Shown here: positions 17,852 through 25,259 of the stretch, piece after piece
How positions within the stretch are numbered: position 1 is the stretch's first letter
Layout of the letters: every line of letters begins with the position of its first letter
DNA from: a bacterium
Lineage (GTDB): Bacteria; Sysuimicrobiota; Sysuimicrobiia; Sysuimicrobiales; Segetimicrobiaceae
Length of the DNA: 61,436 bases
Direction: 5' to 3'
Assembly: GCA_035308905.1 (NCBI GenBank)
Contig: DATGFS010000035.1
Span: forward strand, 1-61,436
Notes under the pieces: model-generated
The model's input: only the letters and a program-made list of their open reading frames with translations
What the model was told of the DNA's origin: nothing
Databases searched by the model: none
Translations under genes and position numbers: made by a program

Positions 17852-19105
17852 CTAGGCTTGGCGCGTTGCGGTTGCTCCGTTCAAAACCCCAGTTTGTATT
17901 AGAAGAGTATTAGAGATCTCCGCAGCCAGCTCTTGGCTACGCACGTCCGCGTGAACATAGCGGTCCTGTGTAAATGAGGCCCGGCTGTGACCAAGGCGGT
18001 CGGCTATGTGCCGGGCATCGACCCGCTGCGCGTTGAGCCAGGTGGCTTGCAGATGTCTCAGGTCGTGGAGTCGAAACCGCGGGCACTTCTCGGCCAGCCG
18101 TTCGAGCCGAGGAAAATGGTCCCGGTTACGCAGATTGGACGGGTTGAGCGGCCGGCCGGTTGGGCCTACGAACAAGAGGCCGCTGTCCCTGTACTGCTCT
18201 CCGAGCCGGAGCCGCTGCTCCTTCTTCCACACAAGCGCTGCCCGCATCGCCTCGACAGCCTTGCCCGGCAACAGTACCGTCCGTTGCCCGCGCTTTGTCT
18301 TTGGCTTCCCGTAAGCCGGGTTGCGACCCGCGCGGCGTAGCGTCCGCTCGATGTTGATACACTGGCCATCAAACGCCTCTTCGGACAGTCCAAGTAACTC
18401 CCGCAGCCTCGCGCCCGTTCCAGCCGCGGTGACGTACAGCGCGTATTCGGCTGGGGTAGTCGTGGCTCGCGCGTCCTCCAGGTAGACTTGGAGCTGCTGG
18501 ACAGTCGGCAACGTGGGCTCGTACTCGTCGGCGCTCGGGGGCGTCGTGCTTGCACAAGGGTTCTTCAGAATGCGGCCAGCTTTGACTGCCTGCTCCAGCG
18601 CCGTATGAAGCAGTTGGGCCACGCGCTTCACCGTTGATCGGCTCGTGCCGCCATCGAGCAGGAAGGTGTAGAGGCCGTCGATAGCCGGCGCTCCGAGGCG
18701 GGAGAGTGGCACGTGGCCGAGCCGCGGAGCGATGTAGCAGCGGATCAGCATCTCCTCCAGCTCTTGCGTCTTAGGCCGAATCAAGCCCCTCGCGACCCGC
18801 TCTCGCGTCCACGACTGCAAGTAGTCTTGGGTGCGGAGGTGCGCCGAAGCGTTCGGACCCGCCCCGGCCCCAAACAACGGATGGTGCTGTAACTGCCGTG
18901 CGAACTGGTCCGCCTCGCGTCGACTGGCAAAACCCGAGTACCATTTGTACCGTCGTCTTCCCGTCGCAGGATCTCGGCCGGCGTAACAGGCCACGTAGAA
19001 CTTCCTATTTCGCTGAACGATGCAAGTACCGGACAAGCTCCACCCCCTTGGTTGCAGTTCTTGAGGGGGCAGGGTTCGCACGGAAGCGAGCTTTCTCCTA
19101 GACAT
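17852..19105 (-). CDS. int: tyrosine recombinase / phage-type integrase
   Basis: 417 residues. An N-terminal Arm-binding-like region (YYxxWYSGFASRREADQF pattern around residues 53-72), a SAM-like core-binding domain (residues about 90-185), and the catalytic domain with the first Arg in GARLRELLGL, the Lys in KTKRGQRTV, the HxLR box in LHDLRHLQAT, LGHS and the nucleophile Tyr in RYVHAD. All catalytic residues are present, so it is probably active. The stop codon lies 7 bp beyond the tRNA CCA. A frameshifted homologue lies behind attR at 23321-23680. Confidence 0.93.
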   Translation of the reverse strand: MSRRKLASVRTLPPQELQPRGWSLSGTCIVQRNRKFYVACYAGRDPATGRRRYKWYSGFASRREADQFARQLQHHPLFGAGAGPNASAHLRTQDYLQSWTRERVARGLIRPKTQELEEMLIRCYIAPRLGHVPLSRLGAPAIDGLYTFLLDGGTSRSTVKRVAQLLHTALEQAVKAGRILKNPCASTTPPSADEYEPTLPTVQQLQVYLEDARATTTPAEYALYVTAAGTGARLRELLGLSEEAFDGQCINIERTLRRAGRNPAYGKPKTKRGQRTVLLPGKAVEAMRAALVWKKEQRLRLGEQYRDSGLLFVGPTGRPLNPSNLRNRDHFPRLERLAEKCPRFRLHDLRHLQATWLNAQRVDARHIADRLGHSRASFTQDRYVHADVRSQELAAEISNTLLIQTGVLNGATATRQA

Positions 19106-19396
19106 GGCCGGCGGCTCCGGCCAAGCGTGGGAAGTAGACCTGATCGAGACCGGTTACGGAAGGGGGAAAGTCGGTGGGAGCGGGCGCGCGGGTGACGGTC
19201 TGGGTGAACATGAGATTCCAGTCCATTCTACCGGACCCGGTGATGCTGCGAGCGAAAGCCCGTTCGCAAGCCAGGGGTCAGCCTCTTGCGACGAGGGACG
19301 CGTTCTCCAGTGAAAGGAGTTCAGACGTTAAAATGGAAGGTCCGGCTGAAACCAGCGGTCCGAGGACGCCGCTCGAAATAAGGAGGGGAAAGCGCG

Positions 19397-20203
19397 ATGG
19401 CGGCCGGAGGGGAACGGGCAGCGGGATCGGCGGGCGTGCAGGGCGAGTTGTGGGGCGGCCGGGCAAAGGATTGGGCCGAAGTGCAGGAGCCCGTCCACCG
19501 GCCTATGTACGAGGCGGTGCTCGCCAGTGTTGAGGTGGGGCTAGGGACGCGGTTGCTCGACGTTGGGTGCGGCTCCGGAGTGTTCTGCGGACTTGCAGCC
19601 GCACGCGGGGCTTCGATTACGGGTGTTGACGCGGCACCGGCGCTGATCGGGATCGCAAAGGAACGTGTCCCGCAGGGTGACTTCCGTGTCGGGGAGATGG
19701 AGGCCCTGCCCTACGACGACAGGGAGTTCGATGTCGTGACCGGGTTCAACTCATTTCAATTCGCCGCGACCCCGGCCAACGCGCTTAGGGAAGCACGTCG
19801 GGTCGCGCGCCCCAACGCACCAATCGTCGTCACCACATGGGGGAAGCCGGAGCGCTGCGAGACTGCGCGGTACCTGCAGGCCTTACGCACACTTCTGCCG
19901 CCCGCGCCTCCAGGGGCTCCGGGGCCGTTTGCCCTCTCCGTGGAGGGTGCACTCGAAACCTTGGTGGCCGAGGCCGGTCTGACGCCACGGGATGTCCGCG
20001 ATGTGGCCTGCCCTTACGAGTACCCTGATTTGGAGACCGCTCTGCGAGGGCTGCTGTCCGCCGGTCCTGTAACCAAGGCGATCCAGACGTCAGGGGAAGC
20101 GCGCGTACGGGAGACGGTCGTGACCGCGCTCGCGCCGTTCAAGCGCGCGTCCGGTGGGTACCGGATGGAAAACGAGTTTCGCGTGCTGATCGCGACCGCG
20201 TAA
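19397..20203 (+). CDS. SAM-dependent class I methyltransferase
   Basis: 268 residues, ATG preceded by AGGAGGGG. Motif I LLDVGCGSGVFCGLAA, an acidic residue in GVDAAPALI, motif II region FDVVTGFNSFQFA and motif III region RPNAPIVVTTWG fit the Methyltransf_11/UbiE-like group, which acts on small molecules. The C-terminal part lacks a recognisable specificity domain. It is the first plus-strand cargo gene of the element. The substrate is unknown. Confidence 0.85.
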   Translation: MAAGGERAAGSAGVQGELWGGRAKDWAEVQEPVHRPMYEAVLASVEVGLGTRLLDVGCGSGVFCGLAAARGASITGVDAAPALIGIAKERVPQGDFRVGEMEALPYDDREFDVVTGFNSFQFAATPANALREARRVARPNAPIVVTTWGKPERCETARYLQALRTLLPPAPPGAPGPFALSVEGALETLVAEAGLTPRDVRDVACPYEYPDLETALRGLLSAGPVTKAIQTSGEARVRETVVTALAPFKRASGGYRMENEFRVLIATA

Positions 20204-20282
20204 GAAGCCTTCGGGCCTTGTTAGCCCTGACAAAGGACAAGCCGAGGTACGTAAAGGCTCGAACATTGTACCCGTGACCCTA

Positions 20283-20351
20283 TTGCGGTGCCGAGACTCA
20301 TCCAACGCTCCTGTTCGGCAGGAGGGCTCTACCGAACATCCGGAACCGCAA
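20283..20351. repeat. nested palindromic module, copy A
   Basis: The outer arms TTGCGGTGCCG and CGGAACCGCAA are near-perfect inverted repeats (one mismatch), and the inner arms TGTTCGG (20312-20318) and CCGAACA (20332-20338) are perfect. The module recurs at 21513-21567 with a closely similar right half. Confidence 0.7.
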
Positions 20352-20355
20352 CGAT

Positions 20356-20520
20356 GTGACCGACGTTGAGCGCCTCCACGACATCGAGCAGAAATTGCGC
20401 TGCTGGGGCTACCTGTCGCATTACCCGGATGCGGAGTGTGACGTGGCTTGGCTGCTTGAGCGGTTGGCAGAGCAGACCGAGCGCGTCGCCGAATTAGAGG
20501 CGCGGCTGCGGTGGAACTAG
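20356..20520 (+). CDS. hypothetical 54-residue coiled-coil protein
   Basis: A short frame opening with GTG just after the palindromic module, reading VTDVERLHDIEQKL and ending in a heptad-like helix (LLERLAEQTERVAELEARL). The regular amphipathic pattern and codon use look coding, but there is no clear ribosome-binding site and no recognised family. Confidence 0.4.
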   Translation: MTDVERLHDIEQKLRCWGYLSHYPDAECDVAWLLERLAEQTERVAELEARLRWN

Positions 20521-20821
20521 TGGTCGTTCGCGCTGCCACGACAGGCCGTATGTGATTATCCGCCCGGCCGTGGCTTGCCGCTGATCCCCTTTTGCGCGAA
20601 TGAGGTTTGTCTTTGGCGACTCGTCCGCCCTGTGCATCAGCCACCTTTGATAAATCTCGCAGGCAGGGAATTCCTCGTGACGACGCCGAACCCGGAGCGC
20701 AACGTCTGTCATGAACTTTGTTTCAATTGTTTGTGACTTCGTAGCAACGTCCCATACGTGCCGTCATTCGCAGCCGCTCCAGAACACGACCGGTCCGAAT
20801 AGAGTCCGAGGGGGGGAGTCT
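20521..20821. other. no confident gene
   Basis: About 300 bp within the element. A 72-residue minus-strand frame (20494-20712) exists but has no supporting features. I see no convincing promoter, RNA structure or gene. Confidence 0.4.
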
Positions 20822-21340
20822 ATGGGCTTGATACGTGCTCTGGTTCAGCACGGCTCTGCTCAGGTTTCAGCGAAACTCGGTCGGTGTCCTAAGTGCATGG
20901 GTCTTTCTCTTAGCGGCGCGATTATCGGCTGGATTGTGCTGGCTGCTGTCCTCTACTTCTGGCCGCAGTTTCCGTTCGCGAATCTCCTAACCGTATGGCC
21001 GTTGAGCTTTACGGCACTATGGGTCCTCCACATCACAATCTTCGGCGGCAGGGCAGTGGCGTGTGCGCGGCGCGAGACATCAGGTGTAGCAACGACAGAG
21101 CCTGCGGCAATCTCGTTGATTAGTAGGCGGCGGATGGTGGGAGTCTTCGCCAGGAGCGTTTGTCTCGGAGTTCTGGTCTCCGCCGCCGTGTCAGCTAACG
21201 CCTTCGCCGCCCCATCCAAACCCTTTTGCACCTGCACCGTCCACAAGCCTTTCTGTGGTGGTTGTACGCCCTGTCCCGGCTCCAGCTGCCATCCCGGAGA
21301 CTGTACGCCGGTTAGCACATTTGACGGGAGGTGCTTCTAA
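20822..21340 (+). CDS. membrane protein with CxxC motif and a cysteine-rich, possibly secreted C-terminus
   Basis: 172 residues, ATG four bases after GGGGGGAG. Residues 20-25 hold GRCPKC; two hydrophobic segments follow (about 29-47 and 55-72), vaguely like DUF3624-type CxxC membrane proteins. From residue 105 an internal ATG begins what reads as a complete Sec signal peptide (MVGVFARSVCLGVLVSAA, then an AFA site), followed by 43 residues with eight cysteines (KPFCTCTVHKPFCGGCTPC onward). The gene may be one fused protein or two overlapping products, the second starting at 21134. The function is unknown; the tail resembles small disulfide- or metal-binding secreted peptides. A terminator follows. 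Confidence 0.6.
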   Translation: MGLIRALVQHGSAQVSAKLGRCPKCMGLSLSGAIIGWIVLAAVLYFWPQFPFANLLTVWPLSFTALWVLHITIFGGRAVACARRETSGVATTEPAAISLISRRRMVGVFARSVCLGVLVSAAVSANAFAAPSKPFCTCTVHKPFCGGCTPCPGSSCHPGDCTPVSTFDGRCF

Positions 21341-21416
21341 AACAGCAGGTGCGATTGAAGCCGTGCTAGCATCTGGCGTGTCCGCGCAAGGGTTATTCAG
21401 GAACGCACGGGGACGG

Positions 21417-21455
21417 GAGCGGGTCAGGGATTCTGACTCGCTCTCGCTATTTTTC
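21417..21455 (+). terminator. intrinsic terminator after the cysteine-rich protein gene
   Basis: An 11-bp stem 21417-21427 / 21433-21443 (one G-T pair), 5-nt loop, then a T-rich stretch with TTTTT. Confidence 0.75.
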
Positions 21456-21512
21456 TGGGATCGCTGGGACCTTTGAGTTGTCGCCGATATTGTTGCCCTC
21501 GCTCGGAGTTTG

Positions 21513-21567
21513 CTGCGGTGCCGCCTTCGTTCGGGAGGAGTCTCCCACCGAACATCCGGAACCGCAA
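21513..21567. repeat. nested palindromic module, copy B
   Basis: Right half ACCGAACATCCGGAACCGCAA is shared with copy A (20331-20351), as are GCGGTGCCG at the left and the TTCGGnAGGAG centre. The outer and inner arms are inverted as in copy A; the spacer is 14 bp shorter. Confidence 0.7.
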
Positions 21568-21572
21568 ACGGA

Positions 21573-21821
21573 GTGGCTCCGCCCCGGACCCAAAACCCGA
21601 TCCAATACTGGCAACTCCGCTCGTGTCTGACTATCGAGCAGGCCGCGCAACGGGTCGCGATTTCGCTGGACCGCTACCGCGCTATCGTCGTGTTCGGGAA
21701 AGACTGTTTCACGGAGGAAGAGATTCGGAGAGTCCTTGTCGTCACGGGCATCGCTGAGGATAGACTCCGGGCGTGGGAGCAGCGGCCCCGAGGCGATACG
21801 CGAAACCCACTAGCGCGGTAG
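21573..21821 (+). CDS. hypothetical helix-turn-helix-like protein
   Basis: About 82 residues from the GTG at 21573; the frame is open upstream through the palindromic module. The core YWQLRSCLTIEQAAQRVAIS followed by LDRYRAIVVFG and CFTEEEIRRVLVVTGIAEDRL resembles a Cro/CI-type helix-turn-helix, in which 'TIEQAAQRVAISLDRY' would be the first helix pair. It could be the element's regulator, and the palindromes immediately upstream could be its operators; both are inference. The start is uncertain. Confidence 0.45.
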   Translation: MAPPRTQNPIQYWQLRSCLTIEQAAQRVAISLDRYRAIVVFGKDCFTEEEIRRVLVVTGIAEDRLRAWEQRPRGDTRNPLAR

Positions 21822-21918
21822 ACCATATGATAATCGGATTGCGGGCGGGGGGCAATTCAATAAGCTACCTTGTTGGCGATGAGGGGGAACGCCGGAGCCG
21901 CCGTGAACTGTGCTTCCG

Positions 21919-22962
21919 ATGTTGAAAGAAGATCAAGCTGCGGAACTTCTCAGGCAATGCGAGGGCTTGCTCGGCAGGCGACTCGGGGACACCCGGGACC
22001 GCTTGGGCCTTGCGGAACATCGGGCCGGGGCGATTTGGGAATTGATTGTCATGGACTCGGCCGGACAGATTGGAAGAGTAAGTTACCAGCCACAAACTGG
22101 TAGCAGTCGTCCAGACATAAAATTGCAGATTTCGGCTGATCGCACTATCTGGCTCGAGGCGACGTTTCTTCACCCTCGGTTTTGGAAAGAGGAGCTAAAA
22201 CGCGAGGCATCTACGGAATTGATCGTACAAGAGCTCAGACGACGAAACATTCCTCCTGGGAAAGTCCATTTTCGCTTCGCGACAGCTGTCCGCAGCGACG
22301 CAGGCCCCAAGGTGGAGTTGCCCGAGTTGAGGGAACGCGACTTGATTCTTCGCGAGCCAGGACTATCTTCGTTTCTCGACGCGATCGAGAAACAGCCGTC
22401 TGAAGACCGCAGCTATAAGACGCCGCATTACTCGCTCTCTCTAGTTTACACTGCGAATGCTGACAGCCGCTTCATAGGCAGCAGCGCGCCGAGGCTCGAT
22501 GCCCCTCAGACGGTACTAGAACACGGGCTGCACCGAGCGCTCGTAGAAAAGGCCGATCAGCACAGCGCCACTAATCTTCCGCTAGTCATTTGTGTGGGAA
22601 GCGATGCGAGCCCTGTTCTTACCTCCTTTCCCGGACCAAACCAGCCGGAGAATCGAAGAGTAGTCGAGGAATTCTTCCGCTATGCACCCTGGGTATCGGC
22701 CGTCGTTGTCGTCGCGATAAAATCACAAAAGCCCGCCGAGGGGGAGATTTTCCGCAATTCGAATACACGCTTCCCTCTTAGGGAAAATGAGTTCGACGCT
22801 CTACTCAGGTTGGATTTCAATCGGTGGGCATACACTTTTCCGCTGACGCCTCGGGATGCTCCCGTCGGTCCGGAGTGGATTCGTCGCGTCTGGGGTAATC
22901 CAATTTTGCGCCCATCGGGGGTTCCGCTATGGAGGTGGCAATACCAAGTAACATTTTGGTAG
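21919..22962 (+). CDS. unrecognised protein with PD-(D/E)XK-like motif
   Basis: 347 residues from ATG 21919 (a GTG at 21910 is an alternative). Near residues 40-90 the order WELIV, then RPDIKLQIS and IWLEATF resembles the E...PD...ExK core of the restriction-endonuclease fold, with Thr where Lys is usual. The rest is alpha/beta with a hydrophobic strand SAVVVVAIKS near residue 270 and a Trp-rich C-terminus. No family is recognised by eye. Mobile-element position makes a defence or restriction role possible, but I would not assert it. The base composition is lower in GC than the flanking chromosome. Confidence 0.55.
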   Translation: MLKEDQAAELLRQCEGLLGRRLGDTRDRLGLAEHRAGAIWELIVMDSAGQIGRVSYQPQTGSSRPDIKLQISADRTIWLEATFLHPRFWKEELKREASTELIVQELRRRNIPPGKVHFRFATAVRSDAGPKVELPELRERDLILREPGLSSFLDAIEKQPSEDRSYKTPHYSLSLVYTANADSRFIGSSAPRLDAPQTVLEHGLHRALVEKADQHSATNLPLVICVGSDASPVLTSFPGPNQPENRRVVEEFFRYAPWVSAVVVVAIKSQKPAEGEIFRNSNTRFPLRENEFDALLRLDFNRWAYTFPLTPRDAPVGPEWIRRVWGNPILRPSGVPLWRWQYQVTFW

Positions 22963-23156
22963 AGCTACTTGCGGGTAGAATGACGCCTCAGGAGGGATTG
23001 GGGCTCATCGCCAAGCCGATGCTGGACCGGTGGGGTATAGTTGACTGTCGGTTCGAAGCTGGCGATATTCAAGCCGGGAGAGCCGCGATGGTAGTCCTCA
23101 CACTCGCTCCGATTCAGCCGGTTTATGGGTTGAAAGAGCCCACGGAAAAGAGCTAG
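22929..23156 (+). CDS. hypothetical 75-residue protein
   Basis: ATG overlapping the 3' end of the preceding gene by 34 bp in another frame. The sequence MEVAIPSNILVELLAGRMTP ends in TLAPIQPVYGLKEP; no motif is recognised. Overlap suggests translational coupling with the PD-(D/E)XK-like protein, as an immunity- or partner-type small protein might be. A hairpin follows the stop. Confidence 0.5.
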   Translation: MEVAIPSNILVELLAGRMTPQEGLGLIAKPMLDRWGIVDCRFEAGDIQAGRAAMVVLTLAPIQPVYGLKEPTEKS

Positions 23157-23164
23157 TCCGAAGA

Positions 23165-23192
23165 GGGGAGCCCCGATCCTCCGAGGCTCCCC
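23165..23192 (+). terminator. terminator-like hairpin at the end of the element's cargo
   Basis: The 8-bp stem GGGGAGCC (23165-23172) / GGCTCCCC (23185-23192) encloses a 12-nt loop. It is followed by GCGATTGTATT, a weak T-rich tract. Confidence 0.55.
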
Positions 23193-23258
23193 GCGATTGT
23201 ATTAGCAAGGTATTGACGGCTCCTCGCCAGCCCGCGCAATCTAAGCCTTAACGATTGC

Positions 23259-23312
23259 AGCGCCTCTTTGGCGTAGAGGAGGTCGAGGGTTCAATTCCCT
23301 CCAGCTCCACCA
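23259..23312 (+). repeat. attR: 54-bp direct repeat copy 2
   Basis: Identical to 17791-17844 (tRNA-Ala anticodon arm to CCA). The D-arm and 5' acceptor are missing, so it is not a functional tRNA gene. It marks the right boundary of the 5.5-kb element and the left boundary of older integrated DNA. Confidence 0.9.
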
Positions 23313-23320
23313 TATTTTAA

Positions 23321-23680
23321 CTAGGGCTAGCGCGTGTTCGCCTCGCCGTTCAAAACCTTCGGTTGCATTAGCAATTCATTAGCAATCGCCGCCGCCTGCT
23401 CTTGCCCTCGCGGGTCAGCGTGAATATAGCGATCCATTGTGAATGACGCCTGACTGTGGCCGAGCCGGTCGGCAATATGGCGGGCGTCGATCCGCTGGGC
23501 TTTGAGGTAGGACCTCGCAAGTGCCGCAGGCCATGCAGTCGGAAGCGCGCCATTTTCAGACGTTCGAGCCGAGGGAAGTGGTCGCGGTTACGAAGGTTGC
23601 TTGGGTTGAACGGTCGGCTAAATTCGCCCACGAACAGCAGTCCGCTGTCCCGGTGCTTCGGCCCGAGTTTGAGATGATGA
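23321..23680 (-). pseudogene. tyrosine integrase remnant (C-terminal part, frameshifted)
   Basis: Minus-strand translation gives NPSNLRNRDHFPRLERL and RFRLHGLRHL in one frame, then DARHIADRLGHSQASF and DRYIHAD in another. These match the last third of the intact integrase at 17852-19105 at the same positions, with a frameshift after the HxLR box. The N-terminal two thirds are absent. The reverse-complement stop lies 8 bp from attR, matching the geometry at attL. Confidence 0.85.
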
Positions 23681-24087
23681 CAAGGGACGCGTGGATTGTC
23701 TGGGGATCATCGCCGCACCCGCAGGTGAACTCGGACCAGCGCGTGGGCTTGTGTCAGTTCCGGCTCGGTAAATGAAAACACTTGAGAGGTGCCCCTAATG
23801 AGGCACTGGGCTCGTTGGCTAAGCCTGAAACGACCCATAACTCGGTGTGGGGGCTTCGGGGCCGGTTCTTGTTCGGCTTGGTACCTCTCAAGACCGCGTG
23901 TCGCGAGCCGTGCTTGAGGCGCTGCCGATACTCGACGTCGACGATGAGTGCCGGCCGGATCGATCCACTGTGGCCACGTGTCCGGTAGGCGACGGCAATC
24001 ATCGCGGAACGTCGGCACGCTGCGGAACGGGCGCGTCTCCGGGACGCGGGCCTGCCGTCGAGAAAACGGGTGTGGTGATCCGAGCGG
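23681..24087. other. no confident gene; contains a long inverted repeat
   Basis: No frame here has family features. A 12-of-13 inverted repeat (23781-23793 and 23880-23892, CTTGAGAGGT arms) encloses about 86 bp with smaller internal hairpins and may be a structured RNA or the relic of a small insertion. Confidence 0.45.
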
Positions 24088-25038
24088 CTATACGGCCACG
24101 AGTTCCGACGACTTCAACTTCGGCCGCCCCGTGGCAAATGCCGTAGCCGTAGCGACGGTTGCCTCGCGCCTCCATGCCAGGTAAGCGGCCGCGGCATCCT
24201 CTCCGACTGCGCCCGCGGTGAGCAGCCACCGGACGGTTGCGTTCGCATCCGCTGCGTCGCAGGCGGTGAGAAGCGTGCTCACCATGTCCCATGTCCGCCC
24301 GGACGGCCAGGGGCAGCCCTGGGCGCTTGGTTCGGCGGGCTCGCTGTGCAGGAAACTCGGCTGGGCACGGATGAACGCGGCTACGCCCGCCCGGGTCGCG
24401 GAAAGACTGCGCTGCCAGCCTTCCGGGAGCGTCGGCAGGGTGAAACGCCAACCGGACAAGTATCCCTCGGACCAACTGTCGGCGTCGGGCGCCCAGGTGA
24501 TGTGGACCATGCGGTTCGCAAGCGGCGCAGTGAGCAGCTGCATGCTTGCTGCCGTTTCAAGAGGGTTCAGGGCCGCGGCGCAGCGGACACCCAGCGGCAG
24601 TTGAAAATCTCCGACGCGCCGCTGCTGCACGATTTGGAGCAGAGCGTTCTGGACGGCCGGCGGAGCGTAGGCGATATCATCGAAAAAGACGAGTCCGTCA
24701 CCGCCCTGCTTCACTGCTTGCGCGGCGAGCGCGACGGCCCATTGCAGGGATGCGCGCATCGTGCGGGTATCCAAGGAGCCGCTGGACGACAGAAACGGCA
24801 GTCCGGCAAAATCCGTCGCGTCATGGATCGTCGCGGTCATCGTGTGGATGGGCCACGCGAGGGCATCTGCGATCGAGAGAACCAGCGATGTTTTCCCGGT
24901 CCCGGGGGCACCGCGCAGCGCCAGCGGCACGTTGGCCAAGATGGCGAGCCCGATCGCCGCCACGGTGTCTTCCGTTGAAGAGTTGACGATCGATTCGCCG
25001 CTCGCCCGTGAAACCGGAGTAACCGGTATTTGGTTCAT
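24088..25038 (-). CDS. MoxR-like AAA+ ATPase
   Basis: 316 residues; ATG preceded by AGGAGAAG on the minus strand. Walker A in LRGAPGTGKTSLV (about residue 40), Walker B in GLVFFDDIAYAP, and sensor-1-like AALNP followed by an arginine-finger-like region (PLANRMVHI). This is the MoxR/RavA type, which usually works with a VWA-domain partner to remodel or insert metal into a target enzyme. No VWA gene is present; the expected downstream position holds decayed sequence, so the partner has probably been lost. The gene itself has no visible damage. Confidence 0.75.
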   Translation of the reverse strand: MNQIPVTPVSRASGESIVNSSTEDTVAAIGLAILANVPLALRGAPGTGKTSLVLSIADALAWPIHTMTATIHDATDFAGLPFLSSSGSLDTRTMRASLQWAVALAAQAVKQGGDGLVFFDDIAYAPPAVQNALLQIVQQRRVGDFQLPLGVRCAAALNPLETAASMQLLTAPLANRMVHITWAPDADSWSEGYLSGWRFTLPTLPEGWQRSLSATRAGVAAFIRAQPSFLHSEPAEPSAQGCPWPSGRTWDMVSTLLTACDAADANATVRWLLTAGAVGEDAAAAYLAWRREATVATATAFATGRPKLKSSELVAV

Positions 25039-25259
25039 GATCCTTCTCCTCTCATCGCGGAACTGCGCTTTCATAGTAAAGAGGTTGGGTATCGGGTGCG
25101 AGAGGATTGGCACCTCACGCGGTGGAGGTGCTAGAACTCTGTTCTGTGCAACATTGATCGAACTTTCGGTCAGTCTCTTCTCAAGACACTGAGCAGCGGC
25201 AGAATGTTCTGTGCGCCCCATGGTCCTGACGCTTCCGCGTTCCGACCGTGCGACGTCGC

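Larger units (their letters stand above)
17845..23312. mobile_element. integrated element in tRNA-Ala, about 5.5 kb
   Basis: Bounded by the 54-bp direct repeats at 17791-17844 and 23259-23312. Tyrosine integrase next to attL, transcribed toward it. Cargo: class I methyltransferase, a small coiled-coil ORF, a cysteine-rich membrane/secreted protein, an HTH-like protein, a possible PD-(D/E)XK-fold protein and a 75-residue protein. Base composition from about 20.7 kb onward is visibly less GC-rich than the flanks, and spacing is looser than in the host operons, both signs of transfer. No replication or conjugation gene is recognisable, so it may be a minimal or satellite-like integrative element. 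Confidence 0.85.

Noticed and set aside
23259-23312. A second tRNA-Ala gene
   Set aside because: Only the 3' 54 bp are present; the D-arm and 5' acceptor strand are missing, so it is an attachment-site copy.
23707-24018. A 103-codon minus-strand frame between the integrase remnant and the ATPase
   Set aside because: No ribosome site, no recognisable domain, and it spans the inverted-repeat unit; coding potential is not convincing.
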